A stretch of DNA of 64,000 nt from Paraphysomonas bandaiensis (GCA_965644295.1 CBFFRP010000348.1:124001-188000), one strand, 5' to 3'; positions 42,899-55,400 are shown, counted from the stretch's first letter. Translations and numbers: made by a program. The notes: generated by a model not told the origin, from the sequence alone.

Positions 42899-44436
42899 GG
42901 GCTAGAGTTGCGTGCCATCAATTCGCTAGTGTGTGTGAGAGTTATTGATTAGCTCAATAGTCACCCGGGCTAGAGTTGCGTGCCATCAATTCGCTAGTGT
43001 GTGTGAGAGTTATTGATTAGCTCAATAGTCACCCGGGCTAGAGTTGCGTGCCATCAATTCGCTAGTGTGTGTGAGAGTTATTGATTAGCTCAATAGTCAC
43101 CCGGGCTAGAGTTGCGTGCCATCAATTCGCTAGTGTGTGTGAGAGTTATTGATTAGCTCAATAGTCACCCGGGCTAGAGTTGCGTGCCATCAATTCGCTA
43201 GTGTGTGTGAGAGTTATTGATTAGCTCAATAGTCACCCGGGCTAGAGTTGCGTGCCATCAATTCGCTAGTGTGTGTGAGAGTTATTGATTAGCTCAATAG
43301 TCACCCGGGCTAGAGTTGCGTGCCATCAATTCGCTAGTGTGTGTGAGAGTTATTGATTAGCTCAATAGTCACCCGGGCTAGAGTTGCGTGCCATCAATTC
43401 GCTAGTGTGTGTGAGAGTTATTGATTAGCTCAATAGTCACCCGGGCTAGAGTTGCGTGCCATCAATTCGCTAGTGTGTGTGAGAGTTATTGATTAGCTCA
43501 ATAGTCACCCGGGCTAGAGTTGCGTGCCATCAATTCGCTAGTGTGTGTGAGAGTTATTGATTAGCTCAATAGTCACCCGGGCTAGAGTTGCGTGCCATCA
43601 ATTCGCTAGTGTGTGTGAGAGTTATTGATTAGCTCAATAGTCACCCGGGCTAGAGTTGCGTGCCATCAATTCGCTAGTGTGTGTGAGAGTTATTGATTAG
43701 CTCAATAGTCACCCGGGCTAGAGTTGCGTGCCATCAATTCGCTAGTGTGTGTGAGAGTTATTGATTAGCTCAATAGTCACCCGGGCTAGAGTTGCGTGCC
43801 ATCAATTCGCTAGTGTGTGTGAGAGTTATTGATTAGCTCAATAGTCACCCGGGCTAGAGTTGCGTGCCATCAATTCGCTAGTGTGTGTGAGAGTTATTGA
43901 TTAGCTCAATAGTCACCCGGGCTAGAGTTGCGTGCCATCAATTCGCTAGTGTGTGTGAGAGTTATTGATTGAGCTCAATAGTCACCCGGGCTAGAGTTGC
44001 GTGCCATCAATTCGCTAGTGTGTGTGAGAGTTATTGATTAGCTCAATAGTCACCCGGGCTAGAGTTGCGTGCCATCAATTCGCTAGTGTGTGTGAGAGTT
44101 ATTGATTAGCTCAATAGTCACCCGGGCTAGAGTTGCGTGCCATCAATTCGCTAGTGTGTGTGAGAGTTATTGATTAGCTCAATAGTCACCCGGGCTAGAG
44201 TTGCGTGCCATCAATTCGCTAGTGTGTGTGAGAGTTATTGATTAGCTCAATAGTCACCCGGGCTAGAGTTGCGTGCCATCAATTCGCTAGTGTGTGTGAG
44301 AGTTATTGATTAGCTCAATAGTCACCCGGGCTAGAGTTGCGTGCCATCAATTCGCTAGTGTGTGTGAGAGTTATTGATTAGCTCAATAGTCACCCGGGCT
44401 AGAGTTGCGTGCCATCAATTCGCTAGTGTGTGTGAG
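42899..44436 (+). repeat. 68-bp satellite, right block (about 22 units)
   Basis: Forward units to the array end at GTGTGTGAGCCTC. One junction near 43970 reads GATTGAGCTC in place of GATTAGCTC, slightly shifting the period. Confidence 0.96.
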
Positions 44437-44692
44437 CCTCATCTTTTTCAGAATTTACTAGGCTATATAGCTGCTTCGAGAATGCAGACCTTCAGGTTCA
44501 TGTTTGCAATAAAGTCTAACTTGCACGGACGAAGTATGATCGATTTAACATATTATCGCCTCTGGGATTAAATTACAATTTAGCAAGCTATGCTGGCAGC
44601 TACTTTTTAGCACGTAGTTTAGTATATATTTAATTGCTATTTTTACGGCAAGTAATCATTTCAATTATAATTGACTGCAGCCTGCTTTAAAT

Positions 44693-45254
44693 ATGACAAT
44701 TAATTCTTACGCAGCCCTGATCAATGTTCAATACATAGATTTCTTGTGTATTCCAAGGTTCGGAAACAATATTGTAATAGTATTATTAGACCGGTCTTAT
44801 ACTATTGATGGAACGCTATCTAACAATAGTATTGCAATATACTTTTCCCTGGTAACTGGTAACATATTTGTATATTCAGATGCTTTGTGTTTTTTTATAG
44901 TATCTCCTGTTGTTTTGTCCTGGTATTTCATGGGAACAATTATACATACTACCTATACTATCAACAGTTACCAGTATCGTTTCATTCAGGTAACAACTTA
45001 TTATATGGAAACATTGCGCATTAAAGTGTTATACTTTTAGAACAATAATATTACAGAAGTTCATTATTTTAGTGAAGAAACTACGTAGTGACGTATATAT
45101 TCCGTTCTTGCCACGACAGTTGATTACACGAAGCCCGAATTTATCATATCATACAGACTTTAGACTTTACACATCGTTCTCGGCTCTATTCCGCCGTGCA
45201 GACATTGCAGCCCTAATAGCCTCCACTCTGAACAGTATACAGCATTACGATTAG
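44693..45254 (+). CDS. Possible two-exon hypothetical gene
   Basis: Exon 44693-44989 and exon 45057-45254 would join in phase (67-nt intron GTAACA...TTACAG) to 164 residues ending at TAG, just short of the convergent AAA-ATPase gene. The second exon (KKLRSDVYIPFLPRQLITRS, then FRRADIAALIASTLNSI) has coding-like composition. The first exon, however, overlaps a short dispersed repeat near 44765-44855, which makes it doubtful. No family recognised. Confidence 0.3.
44765..44855. repeat. Short dispersed repeat with imperfect inverted ends (MITE-like)
   Basis: The left end ATATTGTAATAGTATTATT and the right end AACAATAGTATTGCAATAT are imperfect inverted repeats. Related sequence occurs at about 51222-51275 (right end) and on the minus strand near 16630-16665 (left end with GACCGGT). 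No clear target duplication was found. Confidence 0.5.
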
Positions 45255-45258
45255 CTTA

Positions 45259-46549
45259 CTAAACACGATATAAAGACCTGTCCTGTGCATCTCTATGCAA
45301 AAGTGTTTGAGCGAATTCCTTCATCGAGCAATCTGATAGTCATATCAGTGTAACGTTAATTGGAAGAACTAAAAGCTTACCTGCATTCACGAAACGACAC
45401 AACGCAGATAAAAAGTCCTGTAGCTCTAAAGGTCTCTGGTTTTGCTCAGGCGAAGGTGATGAGGTAGACATAAGAGACTTAACTCTGCTGACAGCAGCCA
45501 AGCGGCACAGCTCTCTCAAATCACTTCCGGTGTAACCCTCTGTCAACTCCGCGAGATCACCAAGGTTTACATCATCCGCCAAAGGTTCATTTCGCAGCAT
45601 CGCCTGCAAAATATCTTTTCTCCCATTACAATCAGGAACTGCTGTCTCAATACTAAGCGGCATACGCCTTAGAAATGCCTCGTCTATGTCCATAGGCCGG
45701 TTGGTTGCACCCAATACCACTACTGGCAATTTGCAATCTGAAGTGAGCCCATCCCACTCCGACATGAATGTACCAAGCATTGAGGACAAGCATGCGCTGC
45801 TCTCACCACCGTAGGACCCTCGCCGACGGAGAACTGTGTCAATCTCATCAATGAAAACTACACAAGGAGCTATCTTTCTGGCTAAACTGAATATGGAAGA
45901 TACAAGCTTGTCTGACTCTCCGACGTACTTATCTAGCATTGTGCCCGCCTTGATAGCCACGAATGACACCCCCGCCTCTGCAACACATTATCAAATTTGA
46001 TATTACTGAAATATATATTGTACCTTTCGCTATTGCCTTTGCAAGCATACTCTTTCCTGTTCCAGGTTTGCCATAGAGTAAAACACCTGTAGGACATCGA
46101 GGACACAAAGTGGAGGAAACAGTGTCCGCTCCTCCTTGAGATATCCAGTACTTAATAGGAAGAATAATGTTATCCATGACTTCTTCTTTTTGCTGAGACA
46201 TTCCGCCAATATCAGAAAAAGTTGTGCTGATGTCTTTACAGCACACCACGTCGCGTGCAATACTTATTTCATGTTTAGAAAACTCAAGCAACTCCAAATC
46301 CGGTCGACATAACTTCTCAGCAAGTTTCTTCTTTTCCGAATCATATGCGGGGGGAATATCGTACAACAAAGATGTCGCCACCGCATTAAGTCTCAGCGAA
46401 AGATAGAGTGCCGCCGATGCCAATGCACCATAAAACAGCGCATCGCCGATGACCTCTCCAATAGGTACACGTCTGTGGTTGTCTGAAGGTATGTGTGGTG
46501 AGGATCCCTCCCCTAGACGTGGAAATATTTTCATCAGCGTGGAGTACAT
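45259..46549 (-). CDS. ATAD1/Msp1-like membrane AAA ATPase, 3 exons
   Basis: Exons 46549-46024, 45977-45381 and 45332-45259 join in phase (introns 46 and 48 nt) to 398 residues. A single membrane segment lies at about 36-58. One AAA domain follows: FSDIGGM at 111-117, Walker A GKPGTGKS at 160-167, Walker B VVFIDEID, sensor GATNRP, and the MSP1-type LRRMP arginine segment in place of the usual LRPGR. One membrane pass plus one AAA domain and RRMP are the signature of Msp1/ATAD1, which pulls mislocalised tail-anchored proteins out of the mitochondrial outer membrane or peroxisome. The last exon completes a short C-terminal helix. Mitochondrial location is inferred from the family. Confidence 0.85.
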
Positions 46550-47752
46550 GCTGGGTATGAATATACGCGTTAGCTATGGCGGTATGCACACAACAGCGTA
46601 TCCAGGTGAAGCTCTTAGTGCCAGTGCGTGGTGGGTATAGTTCGTGGTCGGTAATAGCACCCCTCTTATATACTCTCCGCAGACATCTGTCTCATCTACT
46701 GATCCACTGCACTGCTCATGGACGTGAGATGACTCCTACAGCAGTATAGCAGTATACATATATACATACCATACCATACCATACCATACACCTGCCTCGG
46801 AATAGAAGATGACAGGAATACCGCCAACAATACCTATGGAATACAGCAGAATACTCCGGTACTGCTGTTTGTGTGTACCGCTTCACTGTCTGTGTCCTGC
46901 ATCTGTACACAGCCACAGAACACAGTTGCATCTCTAGATCTGTGCAGATATCAGATACACCGACGTTGCTCCTGACACAGCTGAGACCCGTAACTATCGT
47001 ATGGAACGCTACTGCAAGAAATGCGATACCATGCTCCTACTGTAAAGAGAAGCAGCAAGAAAACATTTAAATCGTATGCGCTTTTACCGTAAATGACTAT
47101 CATGTCGCTTATGACACACGTGCTGCGAATCTATTAAGATAGATACACTTCTTTTCCAGTGAACTAGGATCGATCAGTAGAGATCTTATTGCTCTTCATG
47201 CTACACGCTATTACGTCACTAATTTACTGAGAATTGATGTTCATGATCGTCCTATTCTGAATCACTGACAGAGTGTGTCTATTTCTACTGTGGTGGAGTC
47301 TACTTCATCAAGTGATAACTCAATAGCTTTGTCATTAGTGCTTGTTCCAGTATATTTCCGTCAATAGTATTGAGTGGTATATGAAGTATATAATTTAACA
47401 AGTCAACTGCATCAATGAACTCATCATTCAACAACTGTCTATTACTTATTTGAGCCGAATATATAGTACATAGTCATTGCTACTGTGTTCCTGAGCGTCA
47501 TTATCCGCTCCAAGCTCACGGTCTCGCCCATCTAGAATCGATTGTATTATGCTTGCACTAGACCAACGACTTTGGTAGCTTTACGAAGCATGACCATAAT
47601 AAATTTCCTACTCCGTTAGATGAAGAAAAAAATGTGTGAAAAAAAAGAGTATCCAAACATGAAACGTACTGTTCTTGAGTTATCTAAAATACTATAGCTA
47701 TCACACCCTAGAACAACAATGAACGAATATTTTCGGATACTGGGATTATATT
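46550..47752. other. Spacer with a simple repeat
   Basis: Region upstream of the ATAD1-like gene and downstream of the WD40 gene. An (ACCAT)n simple repeat lies at about 46765-46792. No exon supported. Confidence 0.5.
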
Positions 47753-49257
47753 TTATACAACGGGGTGAAGAGTTGCTGCCTTATGACCTCGTACAGCAAA
47801 GATATCTACTGCAGGAAACATCCCGCCAACGGCAAGCAGCTACGTATGATGAGAAGTGAGTAGAAGGAATACTGCTCAAGAGTTTAGCACTGACCTCTTT
47901 ATTGGGATCTGGATGAATAGCAATCGAAACTATAGAAGGTGAGCTTGTCGGGGATATCGACACTTGTTCTACAAACAGAGCAAAGCATAAAATGAAAGCA
48001 AATTGAGCGGATATTTCAATAATATCATAAAAACATACCTAAAGATGACCTGTACAGATATGTGAGGCTCGATTGGGCCCCTCCAGTAATTATTTCGGCC
48101 CCGTCCACCTGGATCTGTTGTACCGCAGATGGACACGAAGCGGATGAAACGACTATTCCCTCTCCATTCCCGCCCCCCACAAGTGCGGAAGCCACCCAAC
48201 CACCTGAACGGTGGCTGAATGGTTGTGAAACCCCTTCTGATCCCCCCCCCACGTAGATAAAATTACCCTCAGCATCCACATCCATGCAAGCACTCCATAA
48301 GGAGTGACCACTGCGCAGTGAAGTAAAATATTATGAACCTTACCGAGTAACACACTAACCGTGGTGTCACATTCGCATCAGAGATGGCTGATGAAAAATC
48401 ACAACGAGAGGCAGGAGACCGGTATCCAGTGCGTACATCTGTGAAAATATGAAATCTCGTCATTCTGCAATCCCAGATAGCACAGACAGGGTACGTACCC
48501 CACACATTGACAACGCCCTCATCGTCACAAGACACTAACAAGTGCTGCGCTGCAACTGGAACTTTAACCGAATGAATACTCTGTTGTCGTTTTGCTAATT
48601 ACAAGCAATCAATGTTAATATATTTTGAAATGAGAGATGCATACATACCTGATATGTCATTCAAATATTTGCCAGTTTCCACATCGAACACATATACCAA
48701 CCCATCACTTCCGCCAGCGTACAAATGCCCAGACTAACAAAGTGAAAACAATATAAACACTACGAACAAATACAATTTATATTACCCACATTCGAACTGA
48801 CGGCGAATTCATTTATTTGTGGACTATTCGAGTGCATGTCATAACTTCTGTCCGATGTCATAACTGTATCGGCTGATATTGAATTCATGTGAGGACATTG
48901 TAGAATAGAGTCCCAATTCCAAATATGAACTCCTCCTTTCCCACCACTGCAGCAGAGGTAAAGTAAAAATTGTGTCACATCTACTGCATAACCATACCAG
49001 AAGAGACGCTTCGCAGGTCCAGAGCCCTCCAAGGAGCAGCACCGTAATGGTGCTTGAGTTCGGCCCATCTGTATACGAAGGGTCTTAGAAGCAACAGGGA
49101 GCTCACTTAAATTTGATATATCATATAAATGAAGGAATCCGAAATCGGATACAGCAACAAGGCTGTTGCTCTCGCTCTCGAACTGCAGCCCTGTGATAGT
49201 GCTCTCCTGGACCTTCGCCTGCACAGCATTGCGAGAATAGTATGTGCATAGGTCCAT
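47753..49257 (-). CDS. WD40-repeat protein, THOC6-like, 8 exons
   Basis: Exons 49257-48998, 48946-48790, 48733-48649, 48594-48499, 48438-48360, 48310-48039, 47968-47895 and 47839-47753 join in phase to 369 residues. WD-type strands include GGKGGVHIWNW, AGGSDGLVYVFDVETGKY, SCDDEGVVNVWDVRTG and TGGAQSSLTYLYRSSL. The size and the ending LLAVGGMFPAVDIFAVRGHKA resemble THOC6, the WD40 subunit of the THO/TREX mRNA-export complex. The THOC6 assignment is tentative; the beta-propeller is firm. Seven short introns (49-70 nt) in 1.5 kb make this one of the most densely split genes here. Confidence 0.75.
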
Positions 49258-51622
49258 GTTATTCTATTCTACTCGATGTATATGGAATAGTCTCAGCCCG
49301 TGGCAATGTTATGGTCTGCCCACTACATCAATAGGATCATGCAGTACATGCTTGCGGCATGCTGCTGCATTTGTTCATATACATTCTGCCCTACATGGCA
49401 GAGCAATAGCAGAGGTATACCAGTACCGTATATACAGTATACAGTATATATACAGTACTTCTGATGTAAATGTGGGATTTCTAGATTTCTGTTCTCGAAA
49501 ATTGGGGTTTATGATTTTCAGTCCAACAAAAGCAACCATCACCGCTTGTTATCATCTGATTGGTTGAATTCACCGTATGGTTAACTCTGTTGATGCCGGC
49601 CTCTCCTCTCAATGAACAGATCTTAGACCCCCTCAGCAGGATTGGATGGTATGTTGTAACGAATCGCTTCTTATATTCCACCCTCAGGAGTTATATTCAG
49701 ATATTGCAGAGTGTTCTCTGCATCTTGCATGTTTCCGTTAATAGCAACGAGCAAGTAATCTGGAGTCTCAACTGATGCAAGCAACATGAAGCTGTGGGCT
49801 GAGAAAACCTTATTATGGATATGAATATACTATCCGCAGTATTTTTTATTATGATGTCTTGCAGGGGTTCACATTAGCGTTTTCGTTCGGTTGCGGAATA
49901 CGAATACATGGGGTGTAATAGCGACTGACCTGGCAAGATTCCCGCCCGGAAATACGTAGTTGCATGTGATATATCTTTCTTCTTGTGTTCGTATGAGAGC
50001 TACTAGTTTGCTACTAAACTTTTCATAAAGTTTTAGGCTTAATACTTGATGTTAGAGTGATGTAAGAGAGTAACTCTCACACTAATAATCCAGGTACAGT
50101 AGTATCTGTCTCTCTAATTTGTCGTGCTTATTTCTTCTATAGTGGAGATGTATTGGTGCAAATTTAGTACATTTAGATAGAGGTTGCAAGCTTACTATCG
50201 TAATGCTAAAGTGTTTTTGCTTTTGTAGTGAGTGATGCCATACTGGCTAACCCAGTGGGAGCAGTAACAGTTTCAGTAATTGAGTTTGAGATACAGGAGA
50301 CAGGGACGAATGCATAGATGTAAATTGTTTGAAAATATACATTGAAATTGTTAGTTTTCCACGACATAGATATAGAGATTTCGTACGAATATTAAGCTAT
50401 GAACTTTTAGATATAGTTACACTATATTCTCAGTGATATGTATTGCAACGACATACCCGAAGGTAAGTTGAAAAACACTTTAATAACAACACTTTATTTA
50501 AGCAAGAACAATATAATAACTCTAAAACAACATATATATATCCCCATTTTGTCTCAGAATTTTTGACTTGAATTGGGTTCAACAGAGCTCTCTTATTTGC
50601 ACCGGGCAAATATAGACATTCAACTTCAGCATTCGGTTCAACAGAAATAATGGTTTGCAGTACATTTAAGCTATAGTGATGAGTCAACTTTCAAAAGCAG
50701 ACTATCAATCACTCCGAGCTGTATTTCATCTGATGTAGAATGATGTCAGTGGAAGTGAACTAGAGTAATAGAGTAATAGCCCAGACTTCGAAACAACTCA
50801 AAGAATATTACAGAATAAATCATATGCCGCATCTACAGCAGCGGCACCTAGTCCTTTCAGGGCTTGGGTCAGGTCGTTTCCTTCATATCATATAAACAGC
50901 ATTCGACTCAACTGTACTAGTAGTTAGGCGTGTTATATATAAACGTGATGATACTAAAGAGACTCCTGCGGCTATTATATTTTACATTTACTATTATATT
51001 TTTGTAAGAATTACAATACCTCACAGTTACTAATCTTACGTTCAACATAATGAGGACGAGCTGCAATTCAACCTAGGTTAAGGAGCTTGTCCCTTGTCCA
51101 AATTTTATAGCTCGGACGAAATTTTATTCGTTTAAAAATTCTGAGCACGGAGCGATATAGCCTCCTTATTCCCTATTACCCGACATACGACATAGTATTG
51201 TTTGGACGGTTTAAAAACTATCAATATTATAGATGGATCGCTGTCTAGCAACTAACAATAGTATTGCAATATAATATATATTAGACAGCAGCGAGATTAC
51301 ATAATGTATATATACATATATGAAATATACCCACCATCATAATGTGGGGACGACAATTCATTTCGCATGTAAACTGTGTCAGACCAAGCGATCAATGTAC
51401 TGCTTGTTGCTCCACTTTCTCTATTGAAATGAAACACCTCTGTTACAATTATATATATTATATGATAACGTATGTTTGACACTGGAGTAAGAATTGATAC
51501 TATTATAATTGATAGAGGTCCGTCAATGAGACGCCTAGATAACGAGTACAACTCCCACTGAATATGTACAGCTAATCAGGTAATCAACAGCGACTAAAAA
51601 ACATCCAAACTATACACAACAT
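49258..51622. other. Long AT-rich spacer
   Basis: About 2.4 kb with no supported exon. It contains TATACAGTATA runs near 49430-49455 and, at 51222-51275, a repeat segment shared with 44815-44855 (CAATAGTATTGCAATATA). It includes the promoter of the WD40 gene. Confidence 0.5.
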
Positions 51623-52531
51623 CTAATCATTCAAATTCCAATCATACGCACGGAACAAAAGTCGGGGATCAGTGCCAGGGGTCTCCAGCATTGTACTTAA
51701 CCTCTCGGCCACATCAGGGGGTGCGTGGGCACGTATCCATTCAATGACGGCTAAATCATTGTCTCCAAAGTCACATCTGTACCATTTAAATATCATAGTG
51801 ACTGTAACAGTTTTGGCCTGGGCATTAACTTCAACATCACTAAGAGCACCCTTTGTGACTCTAGCAAGAGTTTCATCAAGCTTTTCTGCTTTGTAGACCA
51901 TTATCGGCGGACAGCTCCTTGCGCCACAATTGAGTGCAAAATGAATCCTCGGGTCGAGATCGATTACACTGGACAGCCTCTCATCACCTTCGGGAAAAGG
52001 GATACTAGACATGTACGTAGCAGCGCGTCGATTTCCTCTTAGTATTCCATTTTCAATGTCATTCAAGCTGTAAACTCTACCGCCTATATTGTAGGAAGCG
52101 GTGGCATACATTCTTAGTCTAGAAAAAAATGAGCTGTCATGTTTGATGAGTCCGTTCACCAAGGCATGTATAACCAACGAGTTATAAACATTAATGAAAA
52201 AAGCTTTGCGTTCAAGTGTTGGCATTTGCCTTTCATCAACTGTCTTCAACTGTCTTACGATATCTAAATACTCTGCGAATTTAGGAGAGCTGCGGATACC
52301 AGTGTAATCCACAGACGTACCCAATTCATTCATATGATCACTTTTGATACCAAGGATGGTTCGTCTCATCTGGGTTACGAGATCACGATGATCACAAACA
52401 TATCCCGGAGCCTCCTCTCCCTTCTCATTGTACTCACAGTTCAGTATATCAAGCTCAGCCCACCACAGCCCGTACACCTGACCTCTACGGTTATCAGATG
52501 AAAGTGTTATTCTTTTAAAGTAATCAAGCAT
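51623..52531 (-). CDS. DUF547-domain protein
   Basis: A single exon of 302 residues from the first ATG (MLDYFKRITLSS). The domain is recognised from YTGIRSSPKFAEYLDIVRQL, RKAFFINVYNSLVIHALV, DPRIHFALNCGARSCPPI and a C-terminal WYRCDFGDN. These are the core motifs of DUF547, whose biochemical role is not established; in many eukaryotes it is fused to DEP or glutaredoxin domains, which are absent here. A 3' splice-like CCCAG lies just upstream, so a missed 5' exon is possible. Confidence 0.82.
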   Translation of the reverse strand: MLDYFKRITLSSDNRRGQVYGLWWAELDILNCEYNEKGEEAPGYVCDHRDLVTQMRRTILGIKSDHMNELGTSVDYTGIRSSPKFAEYLDIVRQLKTVDERQMPTLERKAFFINVYNSLVIHALVNGLIKHDSSFFSRLRMYATASYNIGGRVYSLNDIENGILRGNRRAATYMSSIPFPEGDERLSSVIDLDPRIHFALNCGARSCPPIMVYKAEKLDETLARVTKGALSDVEVNAQAKTVTVTMIFKWYRCDFGDNDLAVIEWIRAHAPPDVAERLSTMLETPGTDPRLLFRAYDWNLND

Positions 52532-53043
52532 GAGCACACACAAGTCTGGGAATGCTCATATACTGGACTCGCGTAGTGTGGCACATGCTATGAACAGAAC
52601 TCTCAGGGTCCCTCAATTGCATGCTATCAGTATAATCTGTGCTGTATACTGCTGTATACTGCTGTATTCTCCGATATCATTTATCGAACTGCTGCTGGTG
52701 CATACGAGCATATGTCCAATCCAGCGTATGTGAATCGCTGTCATCCAATCACATATCCGATCCAGTTATAATCAACAAATCAACGTGTAGTATATGTCCA
52801 TTACTTCAAATGATTCGTTGAATAGTTGATTTAAGTACAGGGATATACAGAGTGTACAGTGCGTATTCTTCAGTTTCATTCGTATAATAAAAACTGCTGT
52901 ACAGACCTGTACATACATACATACATCATACATGCATGTGCAGCTGGGCGTCTTCAGGCAGGCAGTTAAGTGCAAGAGGAACACTGCTCCGCTCACTCTG
53001 CTGGGCAACTACACCACCATCCTTTATAGTTAAGCTCGAAGTC
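52532..53043. promoter_or_regulatory. Divergent spacer (DUF547 / DM10 genes)
   Basis: Holds the promoters of two divergent genes by position. An (ACAT)n tract lies at about 52910-52927. The frame of the DM10 gene extends upstream to an ATG at 52936, but the family homology begins later. Confidence 0.4.
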
Positions 53044-54525
53044 ATGCCCTCTGATATGCTTCCAAGCTTACCGGGCTATAAACCTAACCCAGTTCGAACC
53101 AATGGGGCCAAGAAACAGTACTTCATGACTCTGAACGGTCATAAGTTTGTTAAGGACTCATCTGAAGACTCTGCGGACTCATATGACTTAAATTCATCCG
53201 CTTCTATAGCCACACTAGGAACATCTGCATCTTCGAAGTTTTTTCCGTCCAGTAATATCAATTCATCGGTATTAAACTTCACAGCAGCTGTTGCTGATGT
53301 AAATGACTCCTCCGCGAGTCACATATCTCGACGATGTACTATTTTGTATTATGTTGAAGACAACACCATTAAGATTGTTGAGCACCCACAACCGAACAGT
53401 TCATCTGGAACATTGTTGCGTCGCTCTGTCGTGGTGAAAGATGACGGGTCACGACTATCAGTGGATGACTTGCAGTACGGTGAAGATATTGTGATATATG
53501 GCCGTGTGTACAGTATAATAAACTGTTCAGACAGTACACGGACGTTTTTGGAAGACATTGGAAGAACAAATTTGCCGCCACGCAAGGAGGACGATGATTG
53601 CTCGTGGAAAGATGATAAGGCGGTTGAGTGGGGAACTTTCAGAAGAGAAAAAAATAACCTTAAAATGTTCATGGAAGCCAAGCTTGGAAACACCGTTAAC
53701 AATTCTGGTCGAGAGGGCTTTAACGAATACGGAAATATGGTACTGAAGTTTTTGTGTTCATGGGACGATACGGAGCGGCTGTACGGTGATCTTTCCGAGT
53801 ATGTACTGGTTTACCACTTGGCTGATGATACCATTGAGATATTCAACAACCAGGCTAGTGGGAAAGAGCTCTTCCCAAAGTTGCTGAAACGTGCTCCTCT
53901 GGTGAGAGACTATGAGTCCACTGCCGATGGGGATGAGGAGCAATACTACCATTGGTCAGACTTGTACATTGGTGCAGATATCAATGTCTATTCCAGGATG
54001 CTACATATCGTCGAGGCGGACAACGAGACGAGGAATTTCTACGACCTCATGGAATGTCCTCTGGGTCCCTCGGAGAGGAGCACGGTCAATGCATCTCGCA
54101 TATCTTTTTCCCGAGAGGTTCCACCTCACAACGGCTTTGGATCTGAGGAGGACTCACTGAAAAGCTGTTCTGGACCACTCTGTCCCAGCACAGCTCCCGC
54201 CAGGAGTAATGTGTTTGAGAACAGAGTCCTATCATTTTTTGCCCGACTGAAGACGAATAATTCTAATGATGAAAAACGTAGGTTTGTTGTGTCATACTAC
54301 ATGCAAGACAACACCATTAAGATTCACGAGCCTCCAGTTCGAAACTCTGGATACGTCGGAGGTTTGTTCTTGTCCCGTCGAAAGGTAAAGCGCTATGGTG
54401 GGTCCGATTACATCAATCACAACGACTTTATTATTGGATCAACCATTAAAATTCTTACCCACGAGTTTTATATCGAAGATGCGAATGAATTTACTCTGAA
54501 ATGGCTGGACTCCGAGCGGATTTAG
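53044..54525 (+). CDS. Three-DM10-domain protein, EFHC1/RIB72-like
   Basis: A single exon of 493 residues from MPSDMLPSLPGY; an alternative ATG 36 codons upstream is less likely, because family members start near the LP.LPG motif. Three DM10 domains lie at about 76-174, 231-334 and 391-489, each with the Y..DNTI(K/E)I core (YYVEDNTIKIVE, YHLADDTIEIF, YYMQDNTIKIHE) and a closing segment before FL/FY or TLKWL. EFHC1/RIB72 proteins line the lumen of axonemal doublet microtubules. Those proteins carry C-terminal EF-hands; this one stops right after the third DM10. The protein supports a motile flagellum together with the dynein at the right edge. Confidence 0.88.
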   Translation: MPSDMLPSLPGYKPNPVRTNGAKKQYFMTLNGHKFVKDSSEDSADSYDLNSSASIATLGTSASSKFFPSSNINSSVLNFTAAVADVNDSSASHISRRCTILYYVEDNTIKIVEHPQPNSSSGTLLRRSVVVKDDGSRLSVDDLQYGEDIVIYGRVYSIINCSDSTRTFLEDIGRTNLPPRKEDDDCSWKDDKAVEWGTFRREKNNLKMFMEAKLGNTVNNSGREGFNEYGNMVLKFLCSWDDTERLYGDLSEYVLVYHLADDTIEIFNNQASGKELFPKLLKRAPLVRDYESTADGDEEQYYHWSDLYIGADINVYSRMLHIVEADNETRNFYDLMECPLGPSERSTVNASRISFSREVPPHNGFGSEEDSLKSCSGPLCPSTAPARSNVFENRVLSFFARLKTNNSNDEKRRFVVSYYMQDNTIKIHEPPVRNSGYVGGLFLSRRKVKRYGGSDYINHNDFIIGSTIKILTHEFYIEDANEFTLKWLDSERI

Positions 54526-55400
54526 ACTGGGAAACAATGTCGTACATGCATCTTGCTGTATGGTGCTGTTCTGAATGCTTTTCGTGAATTACTTAGAAAC
54601 ACTGTAACCAATATGTCGTGTACTGAATACCTTGGTTTGTGTTGAATTGGGTATGGATATGTGCCTTACAGTGTATCATTGCACAAAACGTACTCTGTCA
54701 TCGTCTACTGCAGTACAGTATATATGTTGTCATGTGCTACGAATACGAATCATAATCTTTCGAGGAATTTTTTACAATGGTGGAATTAAATATTGGCAAT
54801 TTATGACTTCTCGATTCATATTACTTACTACTTACACCAGCAATCTTAAACCCTGAACGAGGCCCATCGGATCAATGGTATAGTGCAGCGTATGGAAACG
54901 AGATTTCACAGGCTAATCCAGTGCAGTATATATTGTTGTGAATTAGAATATAATTTAGAGAAAGTAAAACATTAAACCGGTTAACAAGAGGAACGATATA
55001 TAAGCTCATATCAAATGTTTTATGCATTAGATAAATATGGTACCCGTAATATAATGTTATATGTTATTGACACATTTAACTCTACGTTACGGGAAAAATC
55101 TGCGTTGTTTCAAATATAAAGTATAACTTCACATACTGAACTGAAAAATTATTGTAAATAACTATTTTGGAACCAATAATTTCAATGAACTGAACAAGCA
55201 AACACATATTTTTTTTTGTTTCATATGTTGCTCAACATATATTATTGTTGGGATCTATAATTAAACCTAATCAAATTGGTTGAATTATCTAGTCACACCA
55301 AAATTGGTGTCAGAAAAACCTAGCCATTTAATAATTCAGTTTTCAATGACTAGGGTGACTAGGTATTTTAGGGTGTATTGACCTAGTCAAAAGTAGAAAT
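54526..55400. other. AT-rich spacer
   Basis: Downstream of the DM10 gene. No exon was supported; there is a TTTTTTTTT run near 55210. Confidence 0.45.

Noticed and set aside
34721-44436. CRISPR array
   Set aside because: The 68-bp units are contiguous, without unique spacers, in a eukaryotic context; this is satellite DNA.
49244-49567. Plus-strand ORF antisense to the start of the WD40 gene
   Set aside because: Composition is that of AT-rich spacer and it overlaps a well-supported gene's promoter; no splice or homology support.
51297-51551. Minus-strand 84-residue ORF
   Set aside because: Low-complexity AT-rich reading beside a dispersed repeat, with no recognisable domain.
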